A DNA stretch of 61,171 bases from Pseudomonadota bacterium (GTDB taxonomy: Bacteria > Pseudomonadota > Alphaproteobacteria > Rickettsiales > RGZB01): positions 1 through 61,171 of the forward strand of contig RGZB01000007.1 in assembly GCA_010031735.1 (NCBI GenBank), given 5' to 3'. A program made the position numbers and the translations under genes. Position 1 is the first letter of the stretch. The number at the start of each line of letters is the position of its first letter. Positions 1 through 8,533 of the stretch are shown here, piece by piece. The notes beneath the pieces were generated by a model. That model worked only from the letters and a program-made list of their open reading frames with translations. It was not told where the DNA came from and ran no database searches.

Positions 1-411
1 CGTACGGGCGTTGCGATCAAAGGCTTCGAAGGTGGTCAGACCCCGCTGCACCGTCGTCTTCCGAAACGCGGCTTCAACAACTTCAACCGCACGGAGTTCG
101 AAGTCGTGAACACCGGCAGCATCCAGAAGTGCATCGAAGCGGGTTCGCTCGACGCGAAAAAAACCATTAATGCTGAAGCGCTTGCTAACGCGGGTCTGGT
201 GAAACAAGATCTCACCGGCATCAAGCTGCTCGCTAAAGGTGATCTCAAAACCGGCATCACGATCGAAGTATGCCGCGCTTCTGCCTCTGCTGTGAAAGCG
301 GTGGAAAAAGCCGGTGGTAAAGTGACCGTGACGAATCCGAAAGTGAAAGCGGAAGCAAAAGCGGATAAGCCGAAAAAGGCGAAAAAGAAGGCTGCTGAAA
401 CCGAAGAATAA
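1..411 (+). CDS. rplO: Large ribosomal subunit protein L15 (uL15), 5' end outside window
   Basis: The reading frame is open from base 1 and the start codon lies upstream of the window. The first visible residues are [25 protein letters not shown], the conserved L15 core that threads into 23S rRNA. The protein ends in a lysine/alanine/glutamate-rich tail of about 25 residues after the usual L15 end, similar to tails on L31 and L21 in this window. It is followed after 43 bases by secY, the normal spc-operon order. Identification is secure; only the N-terminal part is missing. Confidence 0.97.
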   Translation, partial: RTGVAIKGFEGGQTPLHRRLPKRGFNNFNRTEFEVVNTGSIQKCIEAGSLDAKKTINAEALANAGLVKQDLTGIKLLAKGDLKTGITIEVCRASASAVKAVEKAGGKVTVTNPKVKAEAKADKPKKAKKKAAETEE

Positions 412-454
412 TAACCCCTTACGGTAATAACTTTACAATAAAGGGCACTCCCCC

Positions 455-1795
455 ATGGCTACTGCCGGTCGCGCACCTTCCATTGACTTTTCCGTTTTCG
501 GGAAAGCCGAAGAACTCAAAAAACGTATCTGGTTCGTAATCGGGGCACTCGTTGTCTACCGTATCGGCACCTACATCCCGCTCCCGGGTGTGGACGCTCA
601 CGTCCTTGCACAGATGTTCAAGCAACATTCCGGCGGCATCCTCGATATCTTCAATATGTTCTCCGGCGGCGCACTGGGACGCATGACCATTTTCGCACTG
701 AACATCATGCCCTACATCACGGTATCGATCGTGATGCAGCTCTTGACCGTCATGATCCCTTCCCTCATGGCGCTTAAAAAAGAAGGTGAAGCAGGCCGTC
801 GTAAGATCAACCAATATACACGTTATGGCACCGTCTTCATGGCTTCCTTCCAAGGCTACGGTATCGCGACGTTCCTGCAGACCATGGCGGGCCCCTCGGG
901 CGCTGTGGTGCATAATCCTGGTATCTTCTTTGTCGCAAGCACGGTCATCACGCTCGTCACCGGCACCATGTTCCTGATGTGGCTCGGTGAGCAGATCACC
1001 AGCCGCGGCATCGGTAACGGTATCTCTCTCATCATCTTCGCGGGTATCGTCGCGAATCTTCCGCGCGCGCTTGCTACCACCATGGAACTCGGCTGGACCG
1101 GTGCCTTATCGGGTGCGTTCATCATCATCCTGTTCGGCCTCGTCTCCGGCATGATCATCTTCATCGTATTCATGGAGCGTGCGCACCGCCGCGTGATCGT
1201 GCAATATCCGAAACGCCAGGTCGGCAATAAAATATACGGCGGCGAAGCCTCCCACATGCCACTGAAGCTCAACAGCTCCGGCGTGATCCCGCCGATCTTC
1301 GCAAGCTCGCTCCTGCTTTTCCCGGCAACCATCGCGGGCTTCTCCGGCGGTAATGGCCCAGAATGGTTGCAGATGGCAACGCTCTATCTCGGCCATGGCA
1401 AACCGCTCTATATCGTAGCGTTCGTTGCCCTCATCGTATTCTTCTGCTTCTTCTATACCATTCACGTCTTCAACCCGAATGAGACGGCAGACAACCTGAA
1501 GAAATACGGCGGCTTCATCCCAGGTATCCGTCCGGGTAAAAACACTGCTGACTACCTCACCTATATCATGACGCGCCTGACCGTGGTGGGTGCTGCTTAT
1601 ATTTCACTCGTGTGCGTCATACCTGAAATCCTGATTGCCGAATACTCGATCCCGTTCTATCTTGGCGGTACGAGCTTACTGATCGTGGTTAACGTGACGA
1701 TGGATACGGTTGCACAGATCCATTCCCACCTGATCGCACACCAGTATGAAGGGCTAATCCGCAAAACCAACGGCAAAGGCCGAAGGTTCGCGTAA
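455..1795 (+). CDS. secY: Protein translocase subunit SecY
   Basis: Central channel subunit of the SecYEG translocon in the inner membrane. At 446 residues it has the usual length. Roughly ten hydrophobic segments can be read, starting with W-F-V-I-G-A-L-V-V-Y near residue 26. Recognisable family stretches are the P-L-P-G-V-D loop after helix 1, I-M-P-Y-I in helix 2, the G-E-Q-I-T-S-R-G-I-G-N-G-I-S segment near residue 180, and the cytosolic loop with Q-Y-P-K-R-Q-V. It sits between rplO and adk, as in most Alphaproteobacteria, and is presumably cotranscribed with them. Confidence 0.98.
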   Translation: MATAGRAPSIDFSVFGKAEELKKRIWFVIGALVVYRIGTYIPLPGVDAHVLAQMFKQHSGGILDIFNMFSGGALGRMTIFALNIMPYITVSIVMQLLTVMIPSLMALKKEGEAGRRKINQYTRYGTVFMASFQGYGIATFLQTMAGPSGAVVHNPGIFFVASTVITLVTGTMFLMWLGEQITSRGIGNGISLIIFAGIVANLPRALATTMELGWTGALSGAFIIILFGLVSGMIIFIVFMERAHRRVIVQYPKRQVGNKIYGGEASHMPLKLNSSGVIPPIFASSLLLFPATIAGFSGGNGPEWLQMATLYLGHGKPLYIVAFVALIVFFCFFYTIHVFNPNETADNLKKYGGFIPGIRPGKNTADYLTYIMTRLTVVGAAYISLVCVIPEILIAEYSIPFYLGGTSLLIVVNVTMDTVAQIHSHLIAHQYEGLIRKTNGKGRRFA

Positions 1796-1813
1796 GATTT
1801 CAGGAACGGTTTA

Positions 1814-2464
1814 ATGGCGAATATCATTCTTTTTGGCCCTCCGGGCGCTGGTAAGGGTACCCAGGCGAAACGCCTACAGGAGATGCTCCACATCCCTCAC
1901 CTCTCCACCGGTGATATGCTCCGCGCTGCGGTTGCCGAAGGCACCGAGGTCGGCAAGAAAGCGGAAGCCATCATGAAAGCCGGCAAATATGTATCGGACG
2001 ATATCATGGTTGCCATGATCGCTGAACGCATCGCGAAGCCGGATTGCAAAAAAGGTTTCATCTTAGACGGTTTCCCACGCACGCAGGCACAAGCCGAGGC
2101 GCTCGATGCCATGCTCACCAAAAACGGAAACAAGATCAGCCATGTGATCGAGATCACGGTGGATGATGATGCACTGATCGAGCGTATCGCGAATCGCTTC
2201 AGCTGCAAGAAATGCGGTGCGAGCTATAACCGCATCACCAACCCGCCGAAAAAAGCCGGTGTGTGCGATGAATGCGGTTCGACCGAGATGGTCTTCCGTC
2301 CGGATGATAAGGCAGAGACGGTTGCTGAACGCCTGAAAGTCTATAACCAACAGACCGCACCGGTGCTTCCCTACTATAAGAAGAAGGGTCTGCTCCGCCA
2401 GGTAGACGGCATGGAAGACATCGACCATGTAACCGCTGCCTGCAAAAAGGTCCTGCTTGGCTAA
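1814..2464 (+). CDS. adk: Adenylate kinase, zinc-binding long form
   Basis: Catalyses ATP + AMP = 2 ADP in the cytosol. The P-loop G-P-P-G-A-G-K-G-T is at residues 8-16, the AMP-binding T-G-D-M-L-R at 32-37, and D-G-F-P-R-T at 85-90. The LID domain carries four cysteines (131, 134, 151, 154), the Cys4 zinc site of Gram-positive-like and some proteobacterial long-form enzymes. The gene begins 18 bases after secY. Its end overlaps the next reading frame by 8 bases. The expected next gene, rpsM, is displaced about 2 kb downstream. Confidence 0.98.
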   Translation: MANIILFGPPGAGKGTQAKRLQEMLHIPHLSTGDMLRAAVAEGTEVGKKAEAIMKAGKYVSDDIMVAMIAERIAKPDCKKGFILDGFPRTQAQAEALDAMLTKNGNKISHVIEITVDDDALIERIANRFSCKKCGASYNRITNPPKKAGVCDECGSTEMVFRPDDKAETVAERLKVYNQQTAPVLPYYKKKGLLRQVDGMEDIDHVTAACKKVLLG

Positions 2465-2864
2465 TCCCTCCTTAGTCATCTCCCAAAGAAAACCCCTGCT
2501 CCGTCTTTGCCGCATTCTATTGTGCGTCGTTTTACTGAACATCGCCGGCGTAGCTTTTGCAAAAGAGCTGACCGAAAGCGATAAAATCACCTACCTGCTG
2601 AACACGGTCGGGAATGCGCATGTCATGTTCCAGAGGAACGGCAAAAACTATTCTGCTACCGAAGCCAAAGACCATCTGAAGATGAAGTTGGATAAAGCGG
2701 GAGATCGTATAAAAACCGCCGATGCCTTCATCGATTATATCGCGAGCAAATCAAGCATGACGGGCGAGCCCTACTACATCATCCTGGCAGATGGCAAAAA
2801 AGTACCCTCGGCTGAATGGCTGCACGCCAAATTGGATGGCTTAGAAAAAACGAAGAAACATTAG
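2457..2864 (+). CDS. Secreted DUF5329-like protein
   Basis: A 135-residue protein with a basic N-terminus and a hydrophobic stretch around residues 18-34 ending V-A-F-A, a probable Sec signal peptide. The mature part contains Y-L-L-N-T-V-G-N, F-x-R-N-G-K-x-Y-S, A-x-x-H-L-K-M-K, K-T-A-D-A-F-I-D-Y-I-A-S-K-S and E-P-Y-Y-I, which I associate with DUF5329, a periplasmic family of unknown function. The start is taken as TTG at 2457, overlapping adk by 8 bases. AAAAAGG lies 6 bases upstream and no later start would keep the signal peptide. Its stop overlaps the convergent ferritin-like gene by 4 bases. Confidence 0.75.
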   Translation: MANPSLVISQRKPLLRLCRILLCVVLLNIAGVAFAKELTESDKITYLLNTVGNAHVMFQRNGKNYSATEAKDHLKMKLDKAGDRIKTADAFIDYIASKSSMTGEPYYIILADGKKVPSAEWLHAKLDGLEKTKKH

Positions 2865-3592
2865 GCCGCGCGTTTTTCGTTAAGCATCGCTTGCAGGCGC
2901 GTTTTGGTCTGGATGAGTCGTGCATCCCACATCTTCGCCCATTCCTCATCTGGCAGGCGACCATGCTTCAACATCAGTTCTGGATCGGCTTTTTCTACCA
3001 GACGCTTCTTTTCCCAAGAAAATGCCGTCGGGCGACGATAGCTATCAATCTCTCGAAGTGAAGTCTCGATCGCCGGGCGCACCTTTTCTGGATTACGTTC
3101 ATAGAGATATTCAAGTACCGCCCAGGAGAACGCCGCATGCCCCCGCTCCTCACGCGCAATCTGCTCGAGCACGAACCGTGTGGCAGGTTCTTTACACACC
3201 GCCTCACATGCAAAAGCGACATCGGCGTTGAACTCTTCGAGCTGGCAGCCATCTTTCAGGCTTTCGGTCGCAAGCGTCACGACCGGGTCACCTTCCATAT
3301 CCAACCCGCAGAGTAAGAGATCGGGCATTGGCTTCACCGAGTGTGACCTCCCGCCATATCCGGCAGCGAGCGCAAAACAGATCCGCGTGTGTTCGATCTC
3401 TTCTAGCCCACAGCGGTATGCCCATTCCATCAGATCCGCCGGCGCACCGATGGCAGCGAGCATCCATGTGATGCGTGAAAATGCCGGGACAGAGGCATGT
3501 TCTTTCTGCGCATCATGCAGCCATAGGGCTTCAAGCGCCGCCCGTGTGTCTTTATCGAGTTCGGAGGATCGGGTTTGGGTCCTTGCGTCCAA
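2861..3592 (-). CDS. Ferritin-like diiron protein (possibly the C-terminal half of a split gene)
   Basis: A 243-residue helical protein with the ligand pattern of a diiron four-helix bundle: E31-H32, E65-x-x-H68 in E-E-I-E-H-T-R, acidic residues near 119-130, and E148-x-x-x-H152 in E-E-R-G-H-A. An oxidase or iron-binding role follows from the family; the substrate is unknown. The only start able to give the whole bundle is TTG at 3592, two codons after an in-frame TAG. GGGAGG lies 7 bases upstream, so independent initiation is plausible. The first 163 bases overlap the upstream membrane protein in another frame. This may be a true overlap or a one-base indel splitting one gene. Confidence 0.7.
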   Translation of the reverse strand: MDARTQTRSSELDKDTRAALEALWLHDAQKEHASVPAFSRITWMLAAIGAPADLMEWAYRCGLEEIEHTRICFALAAGYGGRSHSVKPMPDLLLCGLDMEGDPVVTLATESLKDGCQLEEFNADVAFACEAVCKEPATRFVLEQIAREERGHAAFSWAVLEYLYERNPEKVRPAIETSLREIDSYRRPTAFSWEKKRLVEKADPELMLKHGRLPDEEWAKMWDARLIQTKTRLQAMLNEKRAA

Positions 3593-4161
3593 TCGCTACC
3601 CTCCCGCAGTTCGGGGTGCACTTGTTGGCCCTTCACCCTGAGCGGACGACCCCAACCACCACCCATCATTGCTAAAAATGGGATGGCACTCGCAAACGCA
3701 TAGAGCGGCGTGGTGAGTATGGCCAAGGTGCCTCTGCGACGTGATACAGGTTTGGCGATCGCAATCAAACCGAACAACAACTGCAGTGCCGTTGCGCCGA
3801 GAGCGATGATGATACCGCCTACGATCACAAGGCCCGGCCAGTACTCGCCCTGCACTACATAATGGTAATATCTGGTAGCGTAGATGAATAGGCAAATTGC
3901 ACTATAGAAAACCACGAGGAACAGGATGTTCCCCAGCATCACCCATTTGATGTATTTTCTGATGTCATGCTTGCCCTTTACCGGCTCTTGCGGTGTTACA
4001 CCTGCGGGCGCCGGTACAGACCCCGTCGTTTTGATACAGAACTGCACCAACCATATAGCGAACGCGATAAATATCCCCCAAAGAATGATCGGGGTGGGGA
4101 CATTAACAGCATTATGTGAGCTATGGCCATTAATCGAATGATCAAAACTAAATACCAGCAT
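3430..4161 (-). CDS. Four-helix membrane protein running out of frame into the ferritin-like gene
   Basis: Hydrophobic segments are at about residues 25-42, 72-93, 108-133 and 148-165. ATG at 4161 is preceded by AGGTGG at good spacing. From about residue 192 onward the sequence becomes low-complexity and basic, because this frame now runs antiphase to the ferritin-like frame, until the stop at 3430. Residues 168-191, including G-W-G-R-P-L-R-V, look like a hydrophilic connector. My reading is that the real protein is membrane domain plus connector, with the ferritin domain supplied by a -1 shift or by an indel. I do not recognise the membrane domain. Confidence 0.5.
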   Translation of the reverse strand: MLVFSFDHSINGHSSHNAVNVPTPIILWGIFIAFAIWLVQFCIKTTGSVPAPAGVTPQEPVKGKHDIRKYIKWVMLGNILFLVVFYSAICLFIYATRYYHYVVQGEYWPGLVIVGGIIIALGATALQLLFGLIAIAKPVSRRRGTLAILTTPLYAFASAIPFLAMMGGGWGRPLRVKGQQVHPELREGSDWTQGPKPDPPNSIKTHGRRLKPYGCMMRRKNMPLSRHFHASHGCSLPSVRRRI

Positions 4162-4512
4162 ACAACCACCTATAATAAGAATATATGTCAGTAGCTTACT
4201 GATATCCGAACGTAAACTCCAACACTATCTCATACGAACAAGGCGGTTTACATTTATTCACACATCTTATATTAACGCTGCACCTCGCGGTGTTTTCACC
4301 TGTAACAGAAGGGGTAAAACGGCCCTCTTAAGGGATTAAGCATTATCGTTATTTTCCAAATGCATGACTACGCTGCCCAATCCCCCTATACTCCCAAAAA
4401 TTTAAATTAATTTAAATATTGACTTGCCTCGATTTATGACTATTATTTGCGCTCCTTTCGACACAGGTAGGGTTGGAAGAGCAGGACCCAGAAACATAAT
4501 TTTTGCCAGATT
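4162..4512. other. Divergent intergenic region between the membrane/ferritin pair and rpsM
   Basis: About 350 AT-rich bases with no convincing gene. Next to the leftward gene there is a perfect dyad, TCAGTA at 4188-4193 and TACTGA at 4197-4202, with a 3-base loop, which could be an operator. On the right is the rpsM promoter (separate entry), preceded by an AT-rich palindromic tract around 4400-4418. Nothing else is supported. Confidence 0.6.
4419..4447 (+). promoter_or_regulatory. Promoter of the rpsM-rpsK-rpoA-rplQ operon
   Basis: TTGACT (4419-4424) and ATTATT (4442-4447) are separated by exactly 17 bases, with an AT-rich tract just upstream that could act as an UP element. It gives the alpha operon its own start point, as expected because the preceding genes are either on the other strand or more than 1.6 kb away. 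Read from sequence only. Confidence 0.65.
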
Positions 4513-4536
4513 TTGGCACCTTTTACGGAGTATAAC

Positions 4537-4911
4537 ATGGCTCGTATTGCCGGCGTAAACATCCCAACGAACAAACGCGTAGTGATCGCGCTGACCTATA
4601 TCTTCGGTATCGGTCCGGCTTTCTCCCGCAAAATCCTCAAAGAAGTCAGCATCGACGAATCGAAACGCGTGCAAGACCTCTCCGAGGCAGAAGTCATCCG
4701 CATCCGCGAAGTGATCGACCGTGATTATACGGTAGAAGGCGATCTGCGCCGTGAAGTATCCATGAACATCAAACGCCAGATGGATCTCGGCACCTACCGT
4801 GGCCTGCGCCACCGTAAGAAACTGCCGGTCCGTGGCCAACGTACCCGTACCAACGCGAAAACCCGCAAAGGCCGTTCTAAGCCGATCGCTGGTAAGAAAA
4901 AAGTCGCATAG
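4537..4911 (+). CDS. rpsM: Small ribosomal subunit protein S13 (uS13)
   Basis: Head protein of the 30S subunit that contacts the P-site tRNA and 5S-side bridges. It begins [10 protein letters not shown] and contains [16 protein letters not shown] and a C-terminal [14 protein letters not shown], all S13 hallmarks. At 124 residues it has the normal length. I use ATG 4537, with ACGGAG 6 bases upstream, and reject an in-frame extension to 4513 that would add eight unconserved residues. Confidence 0.97.
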   Translation: MARIAGVNIPTNKRVVIALTYIFGIGPAFSRKILKEVSIDESKRVQDLSEAEVIRIREVIDRDYTVEGDLRREVSMNIKRQMDLGTYRGLRHRKKLPVRGQRTRTNAKTRKGRSKPIAGKKKVA

Positions 4912-4942
4912 TTAATTAACATTTATAGTCTAGGGAAGTCTC

Positions 4943-5380
4943 ATGGCTGAAGCTCAGAAAAAAGAAAAAGAAGTATCTGCCGCCACTGGTGGTGCAGAGA
5001 AAGCCGCGCCGAAGAAGCGCAAAAGCAAAAAGAACATCACGAACGCTGTGGCGCACGTGAACGCATCTTTCAACAACACCATCATCTGCATCTCCGATAT
5101 GCAGGGCAACACGATCTCGTGGGCTTCTGCGGGCATGATGGGCTTCAAAGGCTCGCGTAAATCCACGCCGTACGCTGCACAGGTCGCTGCGGACGCTGCG
5201 GGCCGCACGGCACAAGAGCATGGTGTGAAAACCGTTGAGATCATCGTAAAAGGTCCGGGTTCAGGTCGTGAATCCGCACTCCGTGGTCTGCAGGCTTGCG
5301 GTTTCGTGATCACATCTATCCGTGATATCACGCCGGTGCCACACAATGGCTGCCGTCCGCCGAAACGCCGCCGCGTCTGA
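4943..5380 (+). CDS. rpsK: Small ribosomal subunit protein S11 (uS11)
   Basis: Platform protein of the 30S subunit. The core is unmistakable: [39 protein letters not shown] and [18 protein letters not shown]. At 145 residues it is about 15 longer than usual because of a lysine/alanine/glutamate-rich N-terminal extension (residues 1-30). It lies 31 bases after rpsM in the same operon. Confidence 0.97.
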   Translation: MAEAQKKEKEVSAATGGAEKAAPKKRKSKKNITNAVAHVNASFNNTIICISDMQGNTISWASAGMMGFKGSRKSTPYAAQVAADAAGRTAQEHGVKTVEIIVKGPGSGRESALRGLQACGFVITSIRDITPVPHNGCRPPKRRRV

Positions 5381-5438
5381 TTTTTGATTATTTATACCAT
5401 CTCTCTTTAAGAGTAACTCGTAGCTAGAGGAAAAGACT

Positions 5439-6449
5439 GTGATCGCGAAGAACTGGAAAGAACTGATTAAACCGTCCAAAGTGGATATCGATGACCAAAA
5501 ACCGAATCACAAATCCGTGATTGTGGTGGAGCCGCTGGAACGTGGCTTTGGTATCACCCTGGGTAACGCGCTGCGCCGCGTACTGCTCTCTTCGCTGCAA
5601 GGTTCTGCAGTGACCTCGATCAAGATCGATGGCGTTCTCCACGAGTTCTCTCCGCTCCCGGGCGTGATGGAAGACGTGACCGAGATCGTCCTCAACCTGA
5701 AAACCCTTGCGCTCAAACTGCACTCCAACGAACGCCGCCGCATCTCCATCAACGTGGAAGGCCCGGCTGTCGTCACCGCTGGCATGATCAACGCGCCGGC
5801 GGATGTCGAAGTGATCAGCAAAGACACGGTGATCTGCACGCTCGATAAAGGCGCTACGTTCAACGCGGAAATCACCGTAGAAAACGGTAAAGGCTACGTT
5901 CCTGCGACGCAGAACCGTAACCCGGACAGCGCTATCGGCGTGATCCCGATCGATGCACTCTACAGCCCGGTCCGCCAGGTCAGCTACAAAGTGGAAGAAG
6001 CACGCGTAGGTCAAGTGACCGACTACGACAAGCTGATCCTGAACGTGGAAACCAATGGCACGATCTCTCCGGAGAACGCAGTGGCTTTCGCGGCGAAAAT
6101 CATCCAAGACCAGCTGCAAGTCTTCGTGAACTTCGATGAAGTCGAAGTGAAAGAAGAGAAGAAAGAAGAACAGCTGCCGTTCAGCCCGTACCTCCTCAAA
6201 AAGGTGGACGAACTGGAACTCTCCGTGCGCTCTGCGAACTGCCTGAAAAACGACAACATCGTTTACATCGGCGATCTGGTCCGCAAATCGGAAGGCGAAA
6301 TGCTGAAAACGCCGAACTTCGGTCGTAAATCGCTCAATGAAATCAAAGAAGTCCTCGCTAGCATGGGCCTGCGTTTCGGTATGGATGTACCGGGATGGCC
6401 GCCGGAGAATATCGAAGAGCTCGCGAAGAAATTCGAAGATCCGTACTAA
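5439..6449 (+). CDS. rpoA: DNA-directed RNA polymerase alpha subunit
   Basis: 336 residues. The N-terminal dimerisation domain (about 1-230) contains [16 protein letters not shown]. The C-terminal domain (about 260-325) contains S-V-R-S-A-N-C-L-K and [10 protein letters not shown], the UP-element and activator contact surface. The start is GTG at 5439 with AGAGG about 8 bases upstream; no ATG is placed as well. Flanked by rpsK and rplQ as expected. Confidence 0.98.
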   Translation: MIAKNWKELIKPSKVDIDDQKPNHKSVIVVEPLERGFGITLGNALRRVLLSSLQGSAVTSIKIDGVLHEFSPLPGVMEDVTEIVLNLKTLALKLHSNERRRISINVEGPAVVTAGMINAPADVEVISKDTVICTLDKGATFNAEITVENGKGYVPATQNRNPDSAIGVIPIDALYSPVRQVSYKVEEARVGQVTDYDKLILNVETNGTISPENAVAFAAKIIQDQLQVFVNFDEVEVKEEKKEEQLPFSPYLLKKVDELELSVRSANCLKNDNIVYIGDLVRKSEGEMLKTPNFGRKSLNEIKEVLASMGLRFGMDVPGWPPENIEELAKKFEDPY

Positions 6450-6478
6450 GTTATTAACAAAAGGAAGTAGGAGGCATT

Positions 6479-6916
6479 ATGCGCCACCGTATTAAAGGAC
6501 GTAAACTCGGTCGTACGACCAGCCACAGACAAGCGATGCTCGCAAACATCGCCGTGTCGCTGATCACGCACGAGCAAATCGAAACCACGCTGTCGAAAGC
6601 CAAAGAGCTTCGCCCGTACGTGGAAAAACTCATCACGCTGGGTAAAAAAGGTGGCCTGTCGAATCGCCGTATCGCGATCGCACAACTGGCAAACCAGGCT
6701 GAACCGGCGGCGAAACTCTTCACGACCCTGGCTGAGCGTTACAAAACGCGCGCTGGTGGTTACACCCGCATCATCAAAACCGGCTACCGTGTCGGTGATA
6801 ACGCGGATGTGGCAGTGATTGAATTCGTGGACCGCGACGTGACGGCGAAAGGCAAGAAAGACATTGCCGACGCTAAAGCACGCCAAGCTGCACAAGAAGC
6901 TGAAGCGGTCGCGTAA
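6479..6916 (+). CDS. rplQ: Large ribosomal subunit protein L17 (bL17)
   Basis: 145 residues starting [17 protein letters not shown], the standard bL17 N-terminus, with [11 protein letters not shown] and [12 protein letters not shown] further on. It closes the alpha operon and is followed by a strong terminator. A short alanine/glutamate tail ends the protein. Lysine codons are mostly AAA, which is the host preference. Confidence 0.97.
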   Translation: MRHRIKGRKLGRTTSHRQAMLANIAVSLITHEQIETTLSKAKELRPYVEKLITLGKKGGLSNRRIAIAQLANQAEPAAKLFTTLAERYKTRAGGYTRIIKTGYRVGDNADVAVIEFVDRDVTAKGKKDIADAKARQAAQEAEAVA

Positions 6917-6943
6917 GAATCCCCCATTAGAAGACCTTTTTGG

Positions 6944-6983
6944 AACACCCCGCCCGAGCAATCCGGCGGGGTGTTTCGTTTTT
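6944..6983 (+). terminator. Rho-independent terminator of the alpha operon
   Basis: AACACCCCGCC (6944-6954) pairs perfectly with GGCGGGGTGTT (6965-6975) around a 10-base loop, followed by a T-rich run to 6983. It ends the rpsM-rplQ transcript 28 bases after the rplQ stop. Confidence 0.92.
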
Positions 6984-7121
6984 AGCACAGCGGTGGATTA
7001 AATCACAAAACCGCGTGTTAGGGAACGGTTCCATATGCATTGCTTATTGAAAGAAAGGCAAAAAACGTGTAAGGCTCTTGGTATATTTTATTGAATTATA
7101 GCGCTTACGGAGTTATCCCCC

Positions 7122-7640
7122 ATGTTTAAACACCTTCTTTCTGTCCTGGCCCTCGCTCTCCTGGTGACTGCCTGCTCTTCAACGGATGCTGATAATCGCG
7201 ATGCGAACCGTCCTGCGAACACCGATATCACGGAAGGTTCAGGCCTGAACACGCTGGATAGCCCGATGCCGGATTATGTCGAAGGCACGCAGGAAGCACT
7301 CGTGGCCCATGTCGGCGACCGCGTATTCTTCGCGTATGACAGCGCTGAACTGAGCTCGAACGCGCAACGTACGCTCCAACGCCAAGCGCAATGGATGGAA
7401 ATGAACCCGAACCTCCGCGTGACCATCGAAGGCCATACGGATGAACGTGGCACCCGCGAATACAACCTGGCACTCGGCGAACGCCGTGCGTCGGCTGCGA
7501 AAAACTACCTCGTGAGCCTCGGCATCTCCGGTGACCGCGTCGCGATCATCAGCTACGGTAAAGAACACCCGGTCGATCCGGAATCCAGCGAAGTCGCTTG
7601 GAGCAAAAACCGTCGCGCAGTCACGGTTGTTAACCAATAG
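7122..7640 (+). CDS. pal: Peptidoglycan-associated lipoprotein Pal
   Basis: Outer-membrane lipoprotein of the Tol-Pal system, which anchors the outer membrane to peptidoglycan during constriction. The signal peptide ends in the lipobox L-V-T-A-C, with the lipidated cysteine at 18. The OmpA-type domain covers about residues 65-172 and has F-A-Y-D-S-A-E-L, T-I-E-G-H-T-D-E-R-G-T-R-E-Y-N and the N-R-R-A-V-T-V-V end, the diaminopimelate-binding surface. The tolQRAB genes are not in the window. CpoB follows, as in the canonical tol-pal order. GGAG lies before the ATG. Confidence 0.96.
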   Translation: MFKHLLSVLALALLVTACSSTDADNRDANRPANTDITEGSGLNTLDSPMPDYVEGTQEALVAHVGDRVFFAYDSAELSSNAQRTLQRQAQWMEMNPNLRVTIEGHTDERGTREYNLALGERRASAAKNYLVSLGISGDRVAIISYGKEHPVDPESSEVAWSKNRRAVTVVNQ

Positions 7641-7662
7641 CCTGATTTGACCAACTGATTTC

Positions 7663-7699
7663 AAAGGCCCTGCGCAGAACGTCTTCGCGGGGCCTTTTT
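7663..7699 (+). terminator. Terminator-like hairpin between pal and cpoB
   Basis: AAAGGCCC-T-GCG pairs with CGC-GGGGCCTTTT over an internal mismatch, followed by TTTTT up to 7699. It could end or attenuate pal transcription and lower read-through to cpoB. Confidence 0.7.
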
Positions 7700-7714
7700 G
7701 CATCCAGAGGAACT

Positions 7715-8533
7715 ATGAAAAAAACCCTGCTTTTTGCTACCACCACCCTCTTCTGCTTCACGGCCCATGCCCAACCTGCACCCTCGAACACCGAAGTGCG
7801 CCTTGGCATCATCGAGGAGCAGATGCGTGACCTGACCGGCAAGATCGAACAGTTGGAGCATGAGAACCAGGAGCTGAAATCCCAGCTTGGGAATGGTGCA
7901 GCACAACAAGCGCCTTCCTCCACCGAACAAGTCATCATCCGTAAGCCGGCAGAAACGCCGCCAGAAAACTGGACACCGGATACCGCCCCTGCTGCAGGTG
8001 TGGTTCCCCCACCCGCGCCAAAAGAACCGGAAGCGAAAGAAACTGCTAAGCCTGCCGCGAGCAAAACGGATAGCAAAACCCCTTCTGCGGATGGCACCAA
8101 AACCTTAGGCACGATTCCCGCCACCAAAGCACCGGAAGCACCTGCTGCCAGCACGCCAGAAGGTGAATACGACGATGCGTTCAGCCTGCTACGCGAAGAG
8201 AAATATGATGATGCGATCGCCGCTTTCGAACACTTCAATGAGAAATACCCGGACAATACGCTCGTCGGGAACGCGCATTACTGGATCGGTGAATGCTACT
8301 ACGCCAAGAAAGAATACGATCAGGCCTCCGTGCATTTCCTGAAAACCTACCAGAAATACCCGAAAGGCCAGAAAGCGCCGGATACACTTCTGAAACTCGC
8401 GATGTCGCTGCAACAACTCGACAAGAAGAAGGAAGCCTGCACCACCCTCGAGAAACTCTACCAGGATTTCCCGAAAATGCCGTCATCCGTGCGCCAGAAG
8501 GCCGATGCCGAACGTAAACGCGGCTGCAAATAA
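7715..8533 (+). CDS. cpoB: Cell division coordinator CpoB (YbgF)
   Basis: Periplasmic partner of Tol-Pal that links outer-membrane constriction to septal peptidoglycan synthesis. A signal peptide ends near A-H-A-Q (residue 20). A short coiled coil follows (E-E-Q-M-R-D-L-T-G-K-I-E-Q-L-E), then a proline/alanine/lysine-rich linker (about 65-150), then tandem TPR repeats (about 150-270) containing Y-D-D-A-F-S-L-L, G-N-A-H-Y-W-I-G-E-C-Y-Y and A-P-D-T-L-L-K-L-A. At 272 residues it is near family length. The stop overlaps the tilS start as TAATG. Confidence 0.93.
   Translation: MKKTLLFATTTLFCFTAHAQPAPSNTEVRLGIIEEQMRDLTGKIEQLEHENQELKSQLGNGAAQQAPSSTEQVIIRKPAETPPENWTPDTAPAAGVVPPPAPKEPEAKETAKPAASKTDSKTPSADGTKTLGTIPATKAPEAPAASTPEGEYDDAFSLLREEKYDDAIAAFEHFNEKYPDNTLVGNAHYWIGECYYAKKEYDQASVHFLKTYQKYPKGQKAPDTLLKLAMSLQQLDKKKEACTTLEKLYQDFPKMPSSVRQKADAERKRGCK

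Noticed and set aside
5407-5419. TTAAGAGTAACTC upstream of rpoA also found in the dyad upstream of lpxC
   Set aside because: A shared 13-mer between two places in 61 kb is expected by chance, and the rpoA copy lacks the full symmetry.
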